A stretch of 64,000 bases of DNA from positions 1 to 64,000 of the forward strand of contig JAKCPI010005044.1 in NCBI GenBank assembly GCA_023213315.1. The letters are read 5' to 3'. The notes below the pieces were generated by a model. The model saw only the letters and a list, made by a program, of their open reading frames with translations, searched no databases and was not told where the DNA came from. A program made the translations under genes and the position numbers. Position 1 is the first letter of the stretch, and the number at the start of each line of letters is the position of its first letter. This document shows positions 10,989-21,974 of the stretch, piece after piece. This DNA comes from Euborellia annulipes. Its lineage: Eukaryota > Arthropoda > Insecta > Dermaptera > Anisolabididae.

Positions 10989-11406
10989 ATTAAATAAAAG
11001 ATCTTTATTTAATCTCCTGGCTGGAAAGTCCCTGCGAATCTTGATAATATAGACCCTAAGTACTTACTGCTGTTTTTGCTTATTTTTAATTGTACGAAAA
11101 AATTGACCGATACGAGTAAGTATCGATACTTTTCAATCGATACCGAGTAGGTACTCGATACTTTGCGACCGATACCACTATCGAGTAAAAGTATCGATAC
11201 CTCAGTGGTATCGTTTCATCCCTACCTGGACCCCAATACATAACTGTTATATATTAATCAAATTCCTCTGGGACCGCCCTTGATTATATTCATTGGCGAA
11301 TTATATTTTTCCAGATCTGTTGAGTCCTTCCCCCCTCCCCCTAACTTTTAAATTTCAAAATCTTTTTGATTGATTATAATTTAAGTGTGTTTTAAATCGG
11401 CAAACA

Positions 11407-11585
11407 ATTTTTTTTTTTTTTTTTTTTTGATTAATTTAAGGTCTTTATCGGCAACGGAGGCCATTTAGACCCCGTCTCTATTTCAATTTATTGATAGCCA
11501 ATTAAATTGAAATAAATTGTCGCATGAGACGAGAACCCGCGACCCTTGGTACAGAAGGCCAACAAGTTGATCCGCCAGTGAACTA
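11407..11585 (-). repeat. tRNA-like SINE (family 3)
   Basis: Begins on the plus strand with a T run (poly-A tail of a minus-strand element), then GGTCTTTATCGGCAACGGAGGCCATTTAG broken into the shared SINE body, and ends in a tRNA-like head. The minus strand there reads GGGTCGCGGGTTCTCG, a B-box-like sequence. Related fragments occur at 17495-17575 and 60900-60975. Confidence 0.5.
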
Positions 11586-12455
11586 ATTATATTCTCGTTT
11601 TCTAATTTTCTATTTCTACCTCTATCTCTCTTCTATATTTTTTCAACTAACATTTTTTCCCACTTTTTTTTTTAGAATAATTAATTGATCATATTTTCCA
11701 AAAACAAAATGTAGCCTATTATTTTAAATTGGGATAAAAATTGAAAAATTATCAAATACAGGCTTAAAAATTTATTACAAATTTTACAAATTAATATTCA
11801 AACGTCAGGCTCTAAATTTGATTGCTGGTAGGTAGGCAACCCATCTAACTGAATAAATATTTTTGGATTTAATACTCCAGAGCGAAAGTTAATTAACATC
11901 AGACTTTCGAACTCTGAAATTGATCGGTTTGGTTTGCCTATATGCCAACATCCAAACAAACTAATTTCTATATAACCAAAGGAGAGTAAAAAAAAAAATC
12001 ATTTTGTAGATTTTTTTTTGAATTTTTAATTATTTCGATGCATTATTTTATTTGGTTATATTCAAATGCATCTGCTGACATTCTTTCTTTCTCTTCCTGA
12101 AGAATGTAAGCTGGGTAAAAATATCCAACCACTCAACCCTTGGTTTTTTTTCTCTCTCTTTTTCTAATCCTCCTCTTACTCTTTCTATCACATAATCCAA
12201 AATTAAATTTAAGAGAACCTAAATTACTTCTCCATTATTAATTTTTTTTACTTAACATGATATAAAATTGATAATAATATTAAATTAGGAATAAAGTAGG
12301 AAAATATTAATAGATATCATTATCCACAAATTATTTACTTTACTGTCAACTGTAAAAAAAAATATGAAGGAATTAGGATTAGGTCCAATCAGCCCAATGT
12401 ATTTGAGAGTAAAAGCGAAAAATATATAATTCTTTATAATCTCAATTAAATATTA
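11586..12455. other. A+T-rich stretch, no gene seen
   Basis: Includes a C/T-rich patch at 12085-12190 but no coding frame, RNA gene or defined repeat that I can support. Confidence 0.45.
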
Positions 12456-12459
12456 AAAG

Positions 12460-13081
12460 CAAGTATTGGATTCATATCGAAAATTCGATGTTAAGATTTT
12501 GATGGATATACACGTTTTGAGGTCCCCTGATTCCAAAAAAGTGGTTTTCGCGACATGGTCTGCCTGTATGTCTGTGTGTGTCGGTGAATAAAATAACTCA
12601 AGAACGAAAAGAGCTAGGATGTTGAAATTTTATATCTAAGTTAGGCACCCCCCTGAGACGTTACACGAAGCTTTTGAACAAAATCGACCAAAGAGTACTA
12701 GTACTTTACTGATGCACTTTTTCAGTTTTTTTTTTTCGATTTTCTCTAAATTCACTACAACGATTTTTTTTTTAAATTCAAAAATCAATTATTTTTTAGA
12801 TTCTCTTTAAAATGTATATTCTCATTTTGTCATTGAAATCTTCTGAAGACCACTTTACTCTTGTACTTCAAAGAAAGATAGGAGAAATGGTTGCCATGGA
12901 AACAAAATATAAATATTTTTCCATGTTTATAAATTTTACATCATAAATTCTAATATATCGGCGGAAACTAAATATATCTCGTCACGAAAAATCTGGTGTG
13001 TCAAGCACAGAGCACAACATTCGATTACCGAAGGTAAGAGAAAGATGTGTGCTGTGCGACAGTCACACCAGATTTTTTTTA
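12460..13081 (+). repeat. Family A copy 2
   Basis: Lacks the first terminal hairpin but is otherwise complete to the 3' hairpin ending CACCAGATTTTTTT. The X-box-like site reads GTTGCCATGGAAAC (12889-12902). Confidence 0.8.
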
Positions 13082-13084
13082 TTT

Positions 13085-14000
13085 ATGAATATTCCTTGAA
13101 AATTTTTAACAGTGTGGAGTCTTTCTAGTAAATCATTTGTTGATGATGGTACATTGAAAATTCATGTAAATGAGATTACTACTCAGTTTTGATTTAAAAA
13201 TAAGTACAAGCTTTATTTTAAAATAAAAAAAAAAAAATAAATAAATAATAATAATCACTCTCCCCTAATTAAAAAATAAACTCACATCATTTTTGCTTAT
13301 GCTTGCAAAATTGATTTACGCTGCTTTTTTAAAAATATTGCTTCATTAAAAAAATGCTTTGACTATTCCTTATATCTTAAAGATATTCGCTCTAATTATT
13401 CTTTCTCTCCTAAAAAAATCCTACCCATTTTACCTTAACTGCTTTAGTTATATAAGATAATTATTTTTTGATTGTTGGTTAACTTGCTCTTCTGTCTGCT
13501 GTCTGTTATAGGTGTTGTCTAAAATAAAAAGCCGCACAACCATCCCCCCGAACGATTGATTAAAAAAAAAAAACACATAATAAAAATAATAGTAATAATA
13601 ATTATATTATAATATATATATACTATATAAATTTTATTTTTTAATAAAATATTCACACCATTTTCAACCTGAACGTGTTTCATTTCATCTATTCCAAGTT
13701 GTTAAAAGGTAATTTTGGTTCTCTCTTTGATTGCTTATGTTCTTCACTATAACACTTGCTAATTGCACTAATATTTTCTTTTTATTAGATTTTTTTGCAT
13801 AAAATAATAACACGTTAAAAAAAAAACACAAATAACATTTTCGATTTATCATAATTTAAAAAAAACTTCAAATAAGATCTTAATCCTTTTCGTCTGAAAA
13901 TAATTAATTTAAGAATCTTATTTATAGTCTAATCATTCATCTTTTACCTTTTTTTCAAACTCAATTTAGCTCCAATGATCACTAGCCTATTGACTTAACT
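13085..14000. other. A+T-rich stretch, no gene seen
   Basis: Simple A/T sequence with TATA runs around 13590-13640. Nothing further recognised. Confidence 0.45.
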
Positions 14001-14065
14001 AGGGTCCGACTGAAACAATATTTTCAGCCCAAACCGAATTTCGGCCTTAATCTCGGCACTACTTC
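14001..14065. repeat. Fragment of the CCGACCGAAAC MITE family
   Basis: AGGGTCCGACTGAAACAATA followed by CGAATTTCGGCC matches one end of the elements at 19201 and 47302. The rest is not recognisable. Confidence 0.45.
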
Positions 14066-14172
14066 TTCAGTAAATTTCGAAATATTTGGAAATAATGCCT
14101 TGTAAACTATTTTTTCTTTCCCAAATGTTAAAACCAATATTTCCTAGTTAAATATTTATTCTGGGCCAAATT

Positions 14173-15235
14173 ACCTTAAAACTTACTTTTATTTTAGAAA
14201 ATAGGCTATATGGCGCTACAAATTTCGTTTTTCAGTATTATTGTATAATAGTAAAATCTGTGGAATAATAACTTTGAAATCTTGTATTTATAATTTAGAA
14301 AACAAATGTTTTTGACGATAACAAATGTATTTATTAATATAATCAATCAATGGAATGTAATTATTAATATATTTTTTATTCTTTAATTTTATTTTTTAAT
14401 AAATTTATTTGTATAAAAACAATGTCTTTGTAACAGGAGTGAACAGGAGAATAGAATAGTAGAGGAGTGTGTTGGCGCCAAAAAAAAAAAATAACCTCCT
14501 CTCTGTTTTTGATCTCCGGGTATATATTCTTTGAGAATTTGAGCATATAAATTAAGAGGATTTCTATCTCAGGCTGATTAGTGCTGCGACCCTGTGGAGA
14601 CATTTAGAATTATAAGTATAATTTTTAAAGTTTCCTCAAGAGTGCAGCACAAATCAGAGAATATAATATATTGTGTAGAGAAAGAAAATCTTTATAATTG
14701 AATAAAATATCTGATTTGTGCTGCACTCTTGTGGCAACTTTAAAAATTATACTTATAATTCTAAAAGTCTCCACAGGGTCGCAGCACTAATCAACCTGAG
14801 ATCTTAATTTATATGATAATTAAATTACCCAAAAAAAAATACCCGGAGATTAAAAACAGAGAGGAGGTTATTTTTTTTTTTTTGCGCCAACACACTCCTT
14901 TACTATTCTATTCTCCTGTTCACTCCTGTTACAAAAACCCTATTTTTAATACAAGTTTATTAAAAAATAAAATTAAAAAATATGAAAAGAATATTAATTA
15001 ATAATCATATATAAATTAAATATCATATATAAATATTAACAATTAATTAATTAAATTTGTATATATAGTCTTATAGTCAAAATACATTAAAAAATTTTAT
15101 ATTTTCTAAATTAAGTACAATTTTCAAGATCAATTACTCCACAGATTACTACTATTATTATACTGAAAAACGAAATTTGTAGCGCCGTAATCATTTCAAA
15201 AATTTTATATTTTCTAAAGTAAAATTAAGTTTCAA
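14173..15235. mobile_element. About 1.06 kb palindromic foldback
   Basis: Two arms of about 480 bp in inverted orientation around a centre near 14655-14720. Matching blocks from outside in: TATTTTAGAAAATA, GGCGCTACAAATTTCG, the ACAGGAGTGAACAGGAGAAT block, GCGCCAA with a poly-A/T run, AACCTCCTCTCTGTTTTT, CAGGGTCGCAGCAC, and GTGCTGCACTCTTG. ORF-like frames in both arms are mirror copies of this repeat, not genes. TA lies next to the GGCGCTAC ends, but I cannot fix a target duplication. Confidence 0.7.
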
Positions 15236-15269
15236 GGATTTGAAAATCTGAAACTAAATAGGTCTATAT

Positions 15270-15530
15270 CAAGGGCGGATAGAAGGGGGAGGAGTAAAGG
15301 AGGTAATTACCTCCCCCGAGATTTGAGAAAAATATTTTTTTTTGGGAATTACATTTCATTTTGAATATAAAATTTTAAAAATTGGCCATTTCCACTCTCC
15401 CCCTTAGCGCCTCACTGATTGATATGTTGGTAAATAAAAACCACAACTAGGTCGGTCCCCTTTGTTTTGCGCCCCCAGCCCAGTTGCGCCCGTGGCGGGC
15501 GCCTGTTTTGCCACGCCCTAGTTACGGCCC
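15270..15530. repeat. Composite hAT-type MITE fragments
   Basis: The left part, CAAGGGCGGATAGAAGGGGG with GGTAATTACCTCCCCCGAGA, matches the element at 38503-38776. The right part ends CCACGCCCTAGTTACGGCCCTG, the complement of a common hAT-like end CAGGGCCGTAACTAGG. The two appear joined or nested and no target duplication is clear. Confidence 0.45.
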
Positions 15531-15825
15531 TGTTTAGGAGATAAAAATTTTTCTTTAAATATCAATTTTTTTTTTAAATTCCTTTATTGGCTGCTCAGGT
15601 GTTTATTGTATATTTATTAAATTGTAATATATCTTTAGCCCCCAGATGACGTTACACACTGGTTTTTCTGGGCCACTAACCCGAGGTTCTGCCTTTTTAT
15701 TGCTCCCCTTTGAAATTTATTCGAGTCTTTTTTTTCCTCATTGTTGTCCCTTTATATGAAACATTGAATTGGAAATTTAATTAAACAATTGTTGAAGATA
15801 TAATTCAATATTAACTAGTTTTATC

Positions 15826-16103
15826 GGCCCTCGGGGATGGCGTAGAGGTTAGCGTGCTAACCTCATATACCAAACGTCGCGGGTTCGGACCCCAGGCAGT
15901 CCGATGATTTTATTTAAGCCAATTGGATACCAAATGGCTTAAATAAGAATGCCTGGACCCCATATATGTATATTTATTAATAACGGATATCGTAAAAAGT
16001 CTTATATGGCCTCAGATGCCGAAAAGACTGTATGAAGTGTGTGTGAGTGTGAGTGTGAATGAGAAAAAGTGTGAATGTTTTTTTAAAAAAAAAAAAAAAA
16101 AAA
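15826..16103 (+). repeat. tRNA-derived SINE (family 1), complete copy
   Basis: A tRNA-like head contains an A-box-like GGCGTAGAGGTTAGCG and a B box GGGTTCGGACCCC. A body with AATTGGATACCAAATGGC follows, then a GTGTGAGTGTGAGTG tail and poly(A). Flanked by the perfect 13 bp duplication AACTAGTTTTATC (15813-15825, 16104-16116), proving retrotransposition as a unit. Internal Pol III promoter implied. Confidence 0.85.
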
Positions 16104-16119
16104 AACTAGTTTTATCCTT

Positions 16120-16900
16120 TTTCAGAGCTTTCAATTAATTATTAAAAATAATTCTTTTTTTCACAATGTGATTTTTGTTATCTCTAAACAAGGCTTGGTG
16201 ACCGGAAGAGATTTTTTTATTATTAAATTTCGGTTGATTTGCTTCCTTCCAAGATTACTTAGGCTATTTGTTTGTTATATTTTTTTCTTTATTTCCATTG
16301 AAATTTGAGTGGGAGTTATAGGGTAATGTGAAGGGAGACAAAATTTAGGAGAAGGCAAACTTTTTAAAAAAATTCGGGCTTTACTCTGATGGAAATTTTC
16401 TGTTCACACAGAAAGATTCTATCCCTTGTCTGCGCTCCTCTATAAAAATCATTTATAAGTTCTAACATAACATTTTTTAAATATTTAAATAATGAAAAAT
16501 TTAGTTGTTATCAAATTATTCAGCTAAGAACAATTTATTTAAAAAAAGTCTGTAAATTAGTACCAGATTTAAAAAAAATATTTACAAAACAAGAAAAAAA
16601 AGAAATGAGAGAAGGGAATTAAAAATAACTCCACCATAAGGTGTGTTTCCACTGATGAAAGCAGTATGGGGTAAACAAATACGAAATACCGATAGGTTTA
16701 AATTTATTTAAAAAAAAATAAATAAATAAAATAAACAAAACATTGATTTATATTTTTGAAAAAAAAAAAAAAAAAAAAAAATTAGAAATAAATAAACGGT
16801 CTTAAGGATCGGAAACATTCAGCCTATTAAGAAAAAGTAAACACCATAAAATTACTACTGATTGTTTAACTTTCTCAAAAAGTGTGACATTATTAAATTA
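16120..16900. other. A+T-rich stretch, no gene seen
   Basis: Poly-A runs (16760-16782) and low-complexity sequence only. Confidence 0.45.
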
Positions 16901-16904
16901 AATT

Positions 16905-17075
16905 CCCTCTCTCAGTCATTAGTGTCAGCCCTGACACGTGAAGAGTAACTCTCATGGCAATGATACTGAGGTGGGTTTCCGTTTCCTTCCTCAGGAGGAG
17001 GCTCTCAAATAGAGCCACGAGGTGAATTTGAACTCGAGTTATCTTCAACTCAGGATAATAAGCTTAACAGCTCTA
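16905..17075 (-). repeat. Possible degenerate tRNA-like SINE
   Basis: The minus strand reads GAGTTCAAATTC (B-box-like) near 17030, then CTCGTGGCTC and GGAAACCCACCTCAGTATCA with no coding frame. G+C is above surroundings. Fragmentary; could be another repeat type. Confidence 0.3.
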
Positions 17076-17328
17076 TCCCATCGATTCCTCAAAAATTCTC
17101 TACTCTAGTCTCATATTTTTGAAAGTCTTCTTTGGCCGTTGTCTCTCCCTTTTTTAAATACAAAATAGGACAATGAAGAGAAAAAAATTGTCCGATTTTA
17201 TATTTGATCAACTTCAAACTTATCTTCATCCCTTCTCAATTTACCAAACTCTGTTCCTTTAGAATGCGCCCTTTTATTTAAATATTTTCTAATTCAAAGA
17301 CAATGTGGAGGAAGGCCGTAATACAGAT

Positions 17329-17425
17329 TAAAGACGAAATGAAAGAAGACTTCTATCGGCCCGAATTATTTATTTATTTTTTAATAAATTCGGGCCGATA
17401 GAAGTCTTCTTTCATTTCGTCTTTA
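17329..17425. repeat. Perfect 39-bp-arm hairpin
   Basis: Arms at 17329-17367 and 17387-17425 are perfect inverted copies (inner sequence TATCGGCCCGAATT), with a 19-base A/T loop. There are no mismatches, so it is either recent or kept by conversion. Confidence 0.8.
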
Positions 17426-17494
17426 TTTTCTAATTATTTTTCAATATAATATTTCGAATGTTATTATTATCTATCGATTATTTATTTGTTTTTA

Positions 17495-17575
17495 AATTTA
17501 TTTAATGTCTTTTTCGGCAACGGAGGCCATTTAGATCCCGTCTCTTTTAATTTCAATTTATTGGTAGCCAATTAA
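17495..17575 (-). repeat. SINE family 3 fragment
   Basis: Shares GTCTTTTTCGGCAACGGAGG and CCATTTAGATCCCGTCTC with the copy at 11407-11585; the head is absent. Confidence 0.45.
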
Positions 17576-17579
17576 TAGC

Positions 17580-18710
17580 ACTGATACCTATCGATTATTG
17601 AGAAGTCAAATATTCAATTGATCGCAATAATGTGTATATCAGGTTCTAAAAAAATAAAGTTAAATTTCTAGATCTTGTTTGAATTTTATTTCACTCTCAT
17701 TCTTAAAATATAAAATATTTTCACCATAAGAGCTCGAAATGAAATGGAAATTATAATTCTCTAATGACCGTATATCTCACTATCACCTGAATATCTCCAC
17801 AGCCTAGAAAAAGTTTTTATAATATACTATTTAATTAATAGGGCATTTGAAAAATTGTGCCTGTATAAGCAATATACATGCATCTTTGTTGGTTGCATAT
17901 CTTAAAGGCGCTAAGCTTTAGAGTTGTTTTCTCTTATTTCATCTCGGGCCCTATTTTCATCAAATCATCTCCACTTTTAAAATATTTTATTGTGTGGCTT
18001 TTAATAACAACACGAGCATAGCACGTTTTTTCTTTTTTTCATTTTCTGCATTTATATTTTTAACATTAATTAATTAACAGCACTTTCTTCTCTAGGATTT
18101 AAATTTACTAACTTACTATATGTTTCATGATTTCCCCGCTAGAAACCAGCACCATAGCTCACAAAATCAATACGGTGCTGCACTCTTCCGGAGCTTCTCT
18201 AAACTAAAGTTTTCTTTCTATTGAAAGTAGTCAACTAAACGTATATTTTTAATTTGTGATTTATTAAAGTGATTAAAGTTTTATAATGTGTTCTTTTCTT
18301 TTAATTACTTTATTCCGAATTAATTCTTCAATTAACTACTATAGTTTTTATATTTAAAGGTATGTTAACCTTTTATTATTTAATTATTTGTTTGTTCAAA
18401 TTCAACAATTAACCAACCATTTGGGCCTGTCACTTCTTTTTACATTTTTATCCATTCATTATTAGTTTAATATTTAAATTTTATTATTCATATACATTAA
18501 ATTATATTTTGCTCAGAATTATTAATATTTAATATCATAATGATTATTTTTTGGAACTCGGATTCTTGGAATTTAGTCTTTCAATAAATGATAGGCTATA
18601 ATTATTTCAAAAGGAATATTCTGGAAGTCGACTCTTAGGTTAGTGTGCATTTGTTAAGCAGAACTTCTCCTGATTTTGATATAAAAGTAATCATTTTGAG
18701 GAAACCTGGA
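17580..18710. other. A+T-rich stretch, no gene seen
   Basis: A G+C-richer patch at 18135-18200 contains GTGCTGCACTCTT, a motif also present in the 14.2-15.2 kb palindrome. Otherwise nothing recognised. Confidence 0.4.
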
Positions 18711-18712
18711 AT

Positions 18713-19087
18713 CAGTGGCGTCATTTCAACTTTTTCTTGAAGGGAGGGGGCAAATTTTTTTTGTTTCTTAAAATTTATTTACAAATAGGTACTCTAATTT
18801 AGCCAAAATATATTTAGTTAAATATTTTTTGAGATCTATATTTGAATAAGATAATAGTATTCAAAATACCTCGATTCGGACTTAACAAGTCATAGATATA
18901 TTTAACAAGATTCTGTGTTGTTTATTTGAGAGGCCAAACATCCCATGGCCCCCGGGAATCGAACCCAGGATCTCTGCCTTAACACATGAAGCACGTCCAT
19001 TGCACCAGGCCACCGGACCCTCGACCTGCACCAATAAAAGTTTTAAAAAATCAGAGCCCCCCACCCACTCCCCAAATGACGCCACTG
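18713..19087. mobile_element. hAT-type MITE with nested SINE
   Basis: Terminal repeat CAGTGGCGTCATTT / AAATGACGCCACTG, perfect 8 bp duplication CCTGGAAT (18705-18712, 19088-19095). A family 2 SINE fills most of the interior. Confidence 0.85.
18830..19040 (-). repeat. tRNA-like SINE (family 2)
   Basis: The minus strand has GGTCCGGTGGCCTGGTGCAA, then a B box CTGGGTTCGATTCCCGG and a tail with CCGAATCGAGGTATTTTGAA. Same family as the copies at 27.2-28.2 kb, here inserted in a hAT MITE. The anticodon-arm region is altered, so it is not a tRNA gene. Confidence 0.65.
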
Positions 19088-19200
19088 CCTGGAATCTATG
19101 ATATTCCATTACCAGGAAGATATGATTTTTAAAGTTTTCTACCATATTTATGTTCTATTCTAATAACCTATTTTCATATTAAATTATTTTGAATAATTAC

Positions 19201-19449
19201 CGGACCGACTGAAGTTTCAGTTTCGGTTACGGTATTGGCCAAAAACCAGCCGAAACTTTCGGCCGGTCGAAACCTGAGTTTGAAAAGATAGGATGAGATT
19301 CGCACAAAAAAAAATGATTCTCACAAGAAGGAAAAGTAAAAAAACAGAAAAATAAATAAATTGGTAAAATGATATTAATTTTGTATATCAAAACAAGTTT
19401 CGGTTTCGGTTACGGTTTCGGCTAAAAATCTTGTTTCCGGTCGGACCCT
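19201..19449. mobile_element. MITE of the CCGACCGAAAC family
   Basis: Built from TTTCGGTTTCGGTTACGG blocks in inverted orientation, ending CGGTCGGACCCT on the right. Flanked by AATAATTAC on both sides (19192-19200, 19450-19458). The left tip is slightly truncated. An 8-9 bp duplication suggests hAT. Confidence 0.65.
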
Positions 19450-19459
19450 AATAATTACA

Positions 19460-20183
19460 AACTTTTCTTTTAATTACTCGAAAAAAAAAAATTACTCTAC
19501 GTTTTCTATTTGAGAGTTTTTGGTTTCTAAGATCTCCATAATAATAATGGGAGCTAGAAAGATACTGAGTTGACCGTATCCAGAAATAATTGTAAATTAA
19601 GTCATGTTTGTTTGTACAAAAGTTTTCATTATTTCTTTCTATTACTTCTGAACAACTCTAGTTGTCAAGATGGTCAGGATCACGGAGTTCAATCCCTTCC
19701 CTCTGAAATTAAAAGAAAAATAGAGTTAAAAGTTTAAACCATGATAGAAATATATTATCAATTTGTGTTTGAGAGGGGCGAGTCAATTACTTAGATCCTC
19801 CAACTCGCTCTCAGAAATAATTTTAATGGTAATTGGAACTGAAACAAAATGGGCTTATATTTAATAATAATAATCTGACGGAGGAGGCTGGGTAAATGAA
19901 CCTGGCCCCATTAAAGGTCAGGGCTCTGGAACTTATTATATCTCCGCCTACATTCCCCCTACACTAGACCCAATGAATTTGATTGACTTATAATACACAT
20001 GACATCTTTGGCGTTGGGTAAACAAACATTTTGTCAATAGTTTTATTAAAAAAAAAGCAATAATTTTTTGGGAGTGTTGAAAAGTTGTTCACTAGAATTT
20101 TCTAATTAATTCAATAAATATTTTATTTAAAATTTAAAACTTAAGAACATTTTTTTATCGCCTACTCATTTTGTTTTAATAAG
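19460..20183. other. A+T-rich stretch, no gene seen
   Basis: A somewhat G+C-richer part at 19870-20000 has no coding frame that I can support. Confidence 0.4.
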
Positions 20184-21118
20184 TAAAAATCTGGTGTGAC
20201 TGGAAGTACAGCACACAACTTTCTCTTACCTTCGGTAATCGAAAATTGTGTTTTGTGCTTTCACACCAGATTTTTTGGTGTCGAGATGTATTCAGTTTCC
20301 GACAGTACGATATATTCGAGTTTCAAGATGTAAATTTTTTTTTTTTTTTTTAAACATTCACACTTTTTTCTCATTCACACTCACACTCACACTCACATTC
20401 ACACTGTCTTTTCGGCAACATAGGCCATTTAAGACTTTTGAAGATAACCGTTATGAATATATATTATTATTTGGGGTCCAGGCATTTTTATTTAAGCCAT
20501 TTGGTATCCAAATGCCTTAAATAAAATTATCGGACTATCTGGGGTCCGAACCCGCGACGTTCGGTATAGAAGGTAGGCACAGACTACTCCAAGCCCCGTG
20601 GGCATGTAAAATTTATAAGTATGAGAACATATTTATATTTTGTTACCATGGCAACCATTTCTCCTATCTTTCCTATGAAGTAGGTACAAGAGTAAAGTGG
20701 TCTTCATAAGATTTCAATGCCAAAATGAGAATATACATTTTAAAGAGCATCTAAAAAATAATTGATTTTTGAATGTAAAAAAAATCGTGTGAGCGAATTT
20801 TGAGAAAATCGAAAAAAACTGAAAAAGTACATGACCAAAGTACTAGTACTCTTTGGTCGATTTTGATTAAAAGCCTATTTTCACCCCCTAGGGAGGTGCC
20901 TAACTTAAATTTAAAATTTCAACCTCCTAGCTCAATTCCTTCATGCTTAAAATTTAACACAGACAGTCAGACCATGTAGCGAAAACCACTTTTTTGGATT
21001 CAGGGTTCCTTAAAACTTGTATATCCATCAAAATCTCGACATCGGATTTTTGACATGAAACCAATACTTTCTCTCTATATATATATTACATATATACATA
21101 GGTAAGAGAAAGTAAAAA
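20184..21118 (-). repeat. Family A copy 3, split by a SINE
   Basis: Inverted copy, complete from the 3' hairpin (20184-20275) to the terminal hairpin TATATAGAGAGAAAG complement near 21070-21115. X-box-like GTTACCATGGCAAC at 20642-20655. A SINE is inserted at about 20340-20603. Confidence 0.8.
20340..20603 (-). repeat. tRNA-derived SINE (family 1) nested in family A
   Basis: Begins with a poly-T run (tail on the minus strand), then the CACACTCACACTCAC tail repeat, and ends in the head with GAACCCGCGACGTTCGGTAT (B box complement). ATGTAAA(A)TTT is duplicated on both sides. The insertion is therefore younger than its host repeat. Confidence 0.75.
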
Positions 21119-21569
21119 CATTGAAGCAAAATCTATAAATAATATTTTATAAAGCGTAATGACCGTAATTTTACAGATGGATGAACTTTATTAGCCTCAG
21201 CGGATTATAAGTAAATTCACTTTTTTTTATATACCTATACAAAATTAATATGACATATTTTTTCATTTTTGGCATAAATTTACTATAGGAATTTATGCTT
21301 TCACATATTTTTTTAGCTTTTGGGATTTTACCCCGGCATCTTAGGCCATTTAGACTTTAAAAGTGAACCGATATTTGTTGGATTAGATTAGGGACTTCAG
21401 GGCAACTCAAGAGTACTAGTACTGAAGTAATTTTTCAGTTTTTCTCAAAATTCTGTCTAATGATTTGGATTAAAATTCATAAACCAATTAATTTTTACTT
21501 TTAGATATATAATGGAGAATTAGGAATATCACCCAAATTGGGATTGTCCAGGTTAATAAAACTTCCAGG

Positions 21570-21620
21570 ATAAGACGTTTCGGCCTGAATTTATTTGGCC
21601 ATCTTTAGTTATCGGGAATT
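21570..21620 (-). ncRNA. Degenerate hammerhead-like motif
   Basis: The minus strand has CTAAAGA for CTGATGA, helix II GGCC/GGCC, and intact GAAAC-GTC. Helix I GATAA/TTATC pairs across the motif. Confidence 0.45.
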
Positions 21621-21770
21621 ATACACATAGTGCAAGTGCACATGTGATCAACCCAGAAATTTCCTCTGAGCTTGGGCACAGGAACCATAGAATTTTGTAT
21701 GAAGCAAATATATTTTATTATTGACGAGTCCTGGGTTGATCACATGTGCACTTGCACTATGTGTACAATT

Positions 21771-21820
21771 CCCGATAACTGAAGATGGCCAAATAAATTC
21801 AGGCCGAAGCGTCTTATCCT
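21771..21820 (+). ncRNA. Degenerate hammerhead-like motif (CUGAAGA)
   Basis: CTGAAGA (21779-21785), helix II GGCC/GGCC, GAAGC (one core change) and GTC (21811-21813). Helix I GATAA (21774-21778) pairs perfectly with TTATC (21814-21818). Confidence 0.45.
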
Positions 21821-21974
21821 GGGAGTTTCATTAACCTGGACAATCCCAATTCGGCTGATATCTCCAATTCTCCATTATAATTACGACACAGCCACAATCT
21901 CAAAATCAATTTTTAGATAATCTTGAATTCTTATTTTACCATCAAAATTGTTTGAAGACCACTTTACTATTGTA

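Larger units (their letters stand above)
10715..11050. mobile_element. Foldback element with hammerhead in each arm
   Basis: Left arm about 10720-10810 and right arm about 10970-11047 are inverted: GCAGGGACTTTTCAGCCAGG pairs with CCTGGCTGGAAAGTCCCTGC, followed by TTTAATCTCC/GGAGATTAAA and GCCGACGTTTCG/CGAAACGTCGGC. The left arm bears a full-consensus hammerhead on the minus strand, the right arm a degraded one on the plus strand. Confidence 0.65.
10354..11224. mobile_element. hAT-type MITE (inner) holding a hammerhead foldback
   Basis: Terminal repeat TAGGGATGAAACGATAC with a perfect complement at the right, flanked by the perfect 8 bp duplication CCTGGACC (10346-10353, 11225-11232). Its body is rich in GTATCGATAC/AAGTACTTG-type palindromic blocks. 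A separate foldback at about 10715-11050 is inserted in it. Confidence 0.8.
10266..11282. mobile_element. hAT-type MITE (outer of a three-level nest)
   Basis: Terminal inverted repeat CAAGGGCGGTCC / GGACCGCCCTTG, flanked by the perfect 8 bp duplication ATTATATT (10258-10265 and 11283-11290). This is the hAT signature. It contains a second hAT-type element at 10354-11224. Confidence 0.8.
21509..21885. mobile_element. Foldback with two hammerhead-like arms
   Basis: Arms at about 21510-21650 and 21728-21882, from ATAATGGAGAATT outward to ACATGTGATCAACCC inward. Each arm holds a hammerhead-like core. A half copy of the same family is at 58710-58895. Confidence 0.65.
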
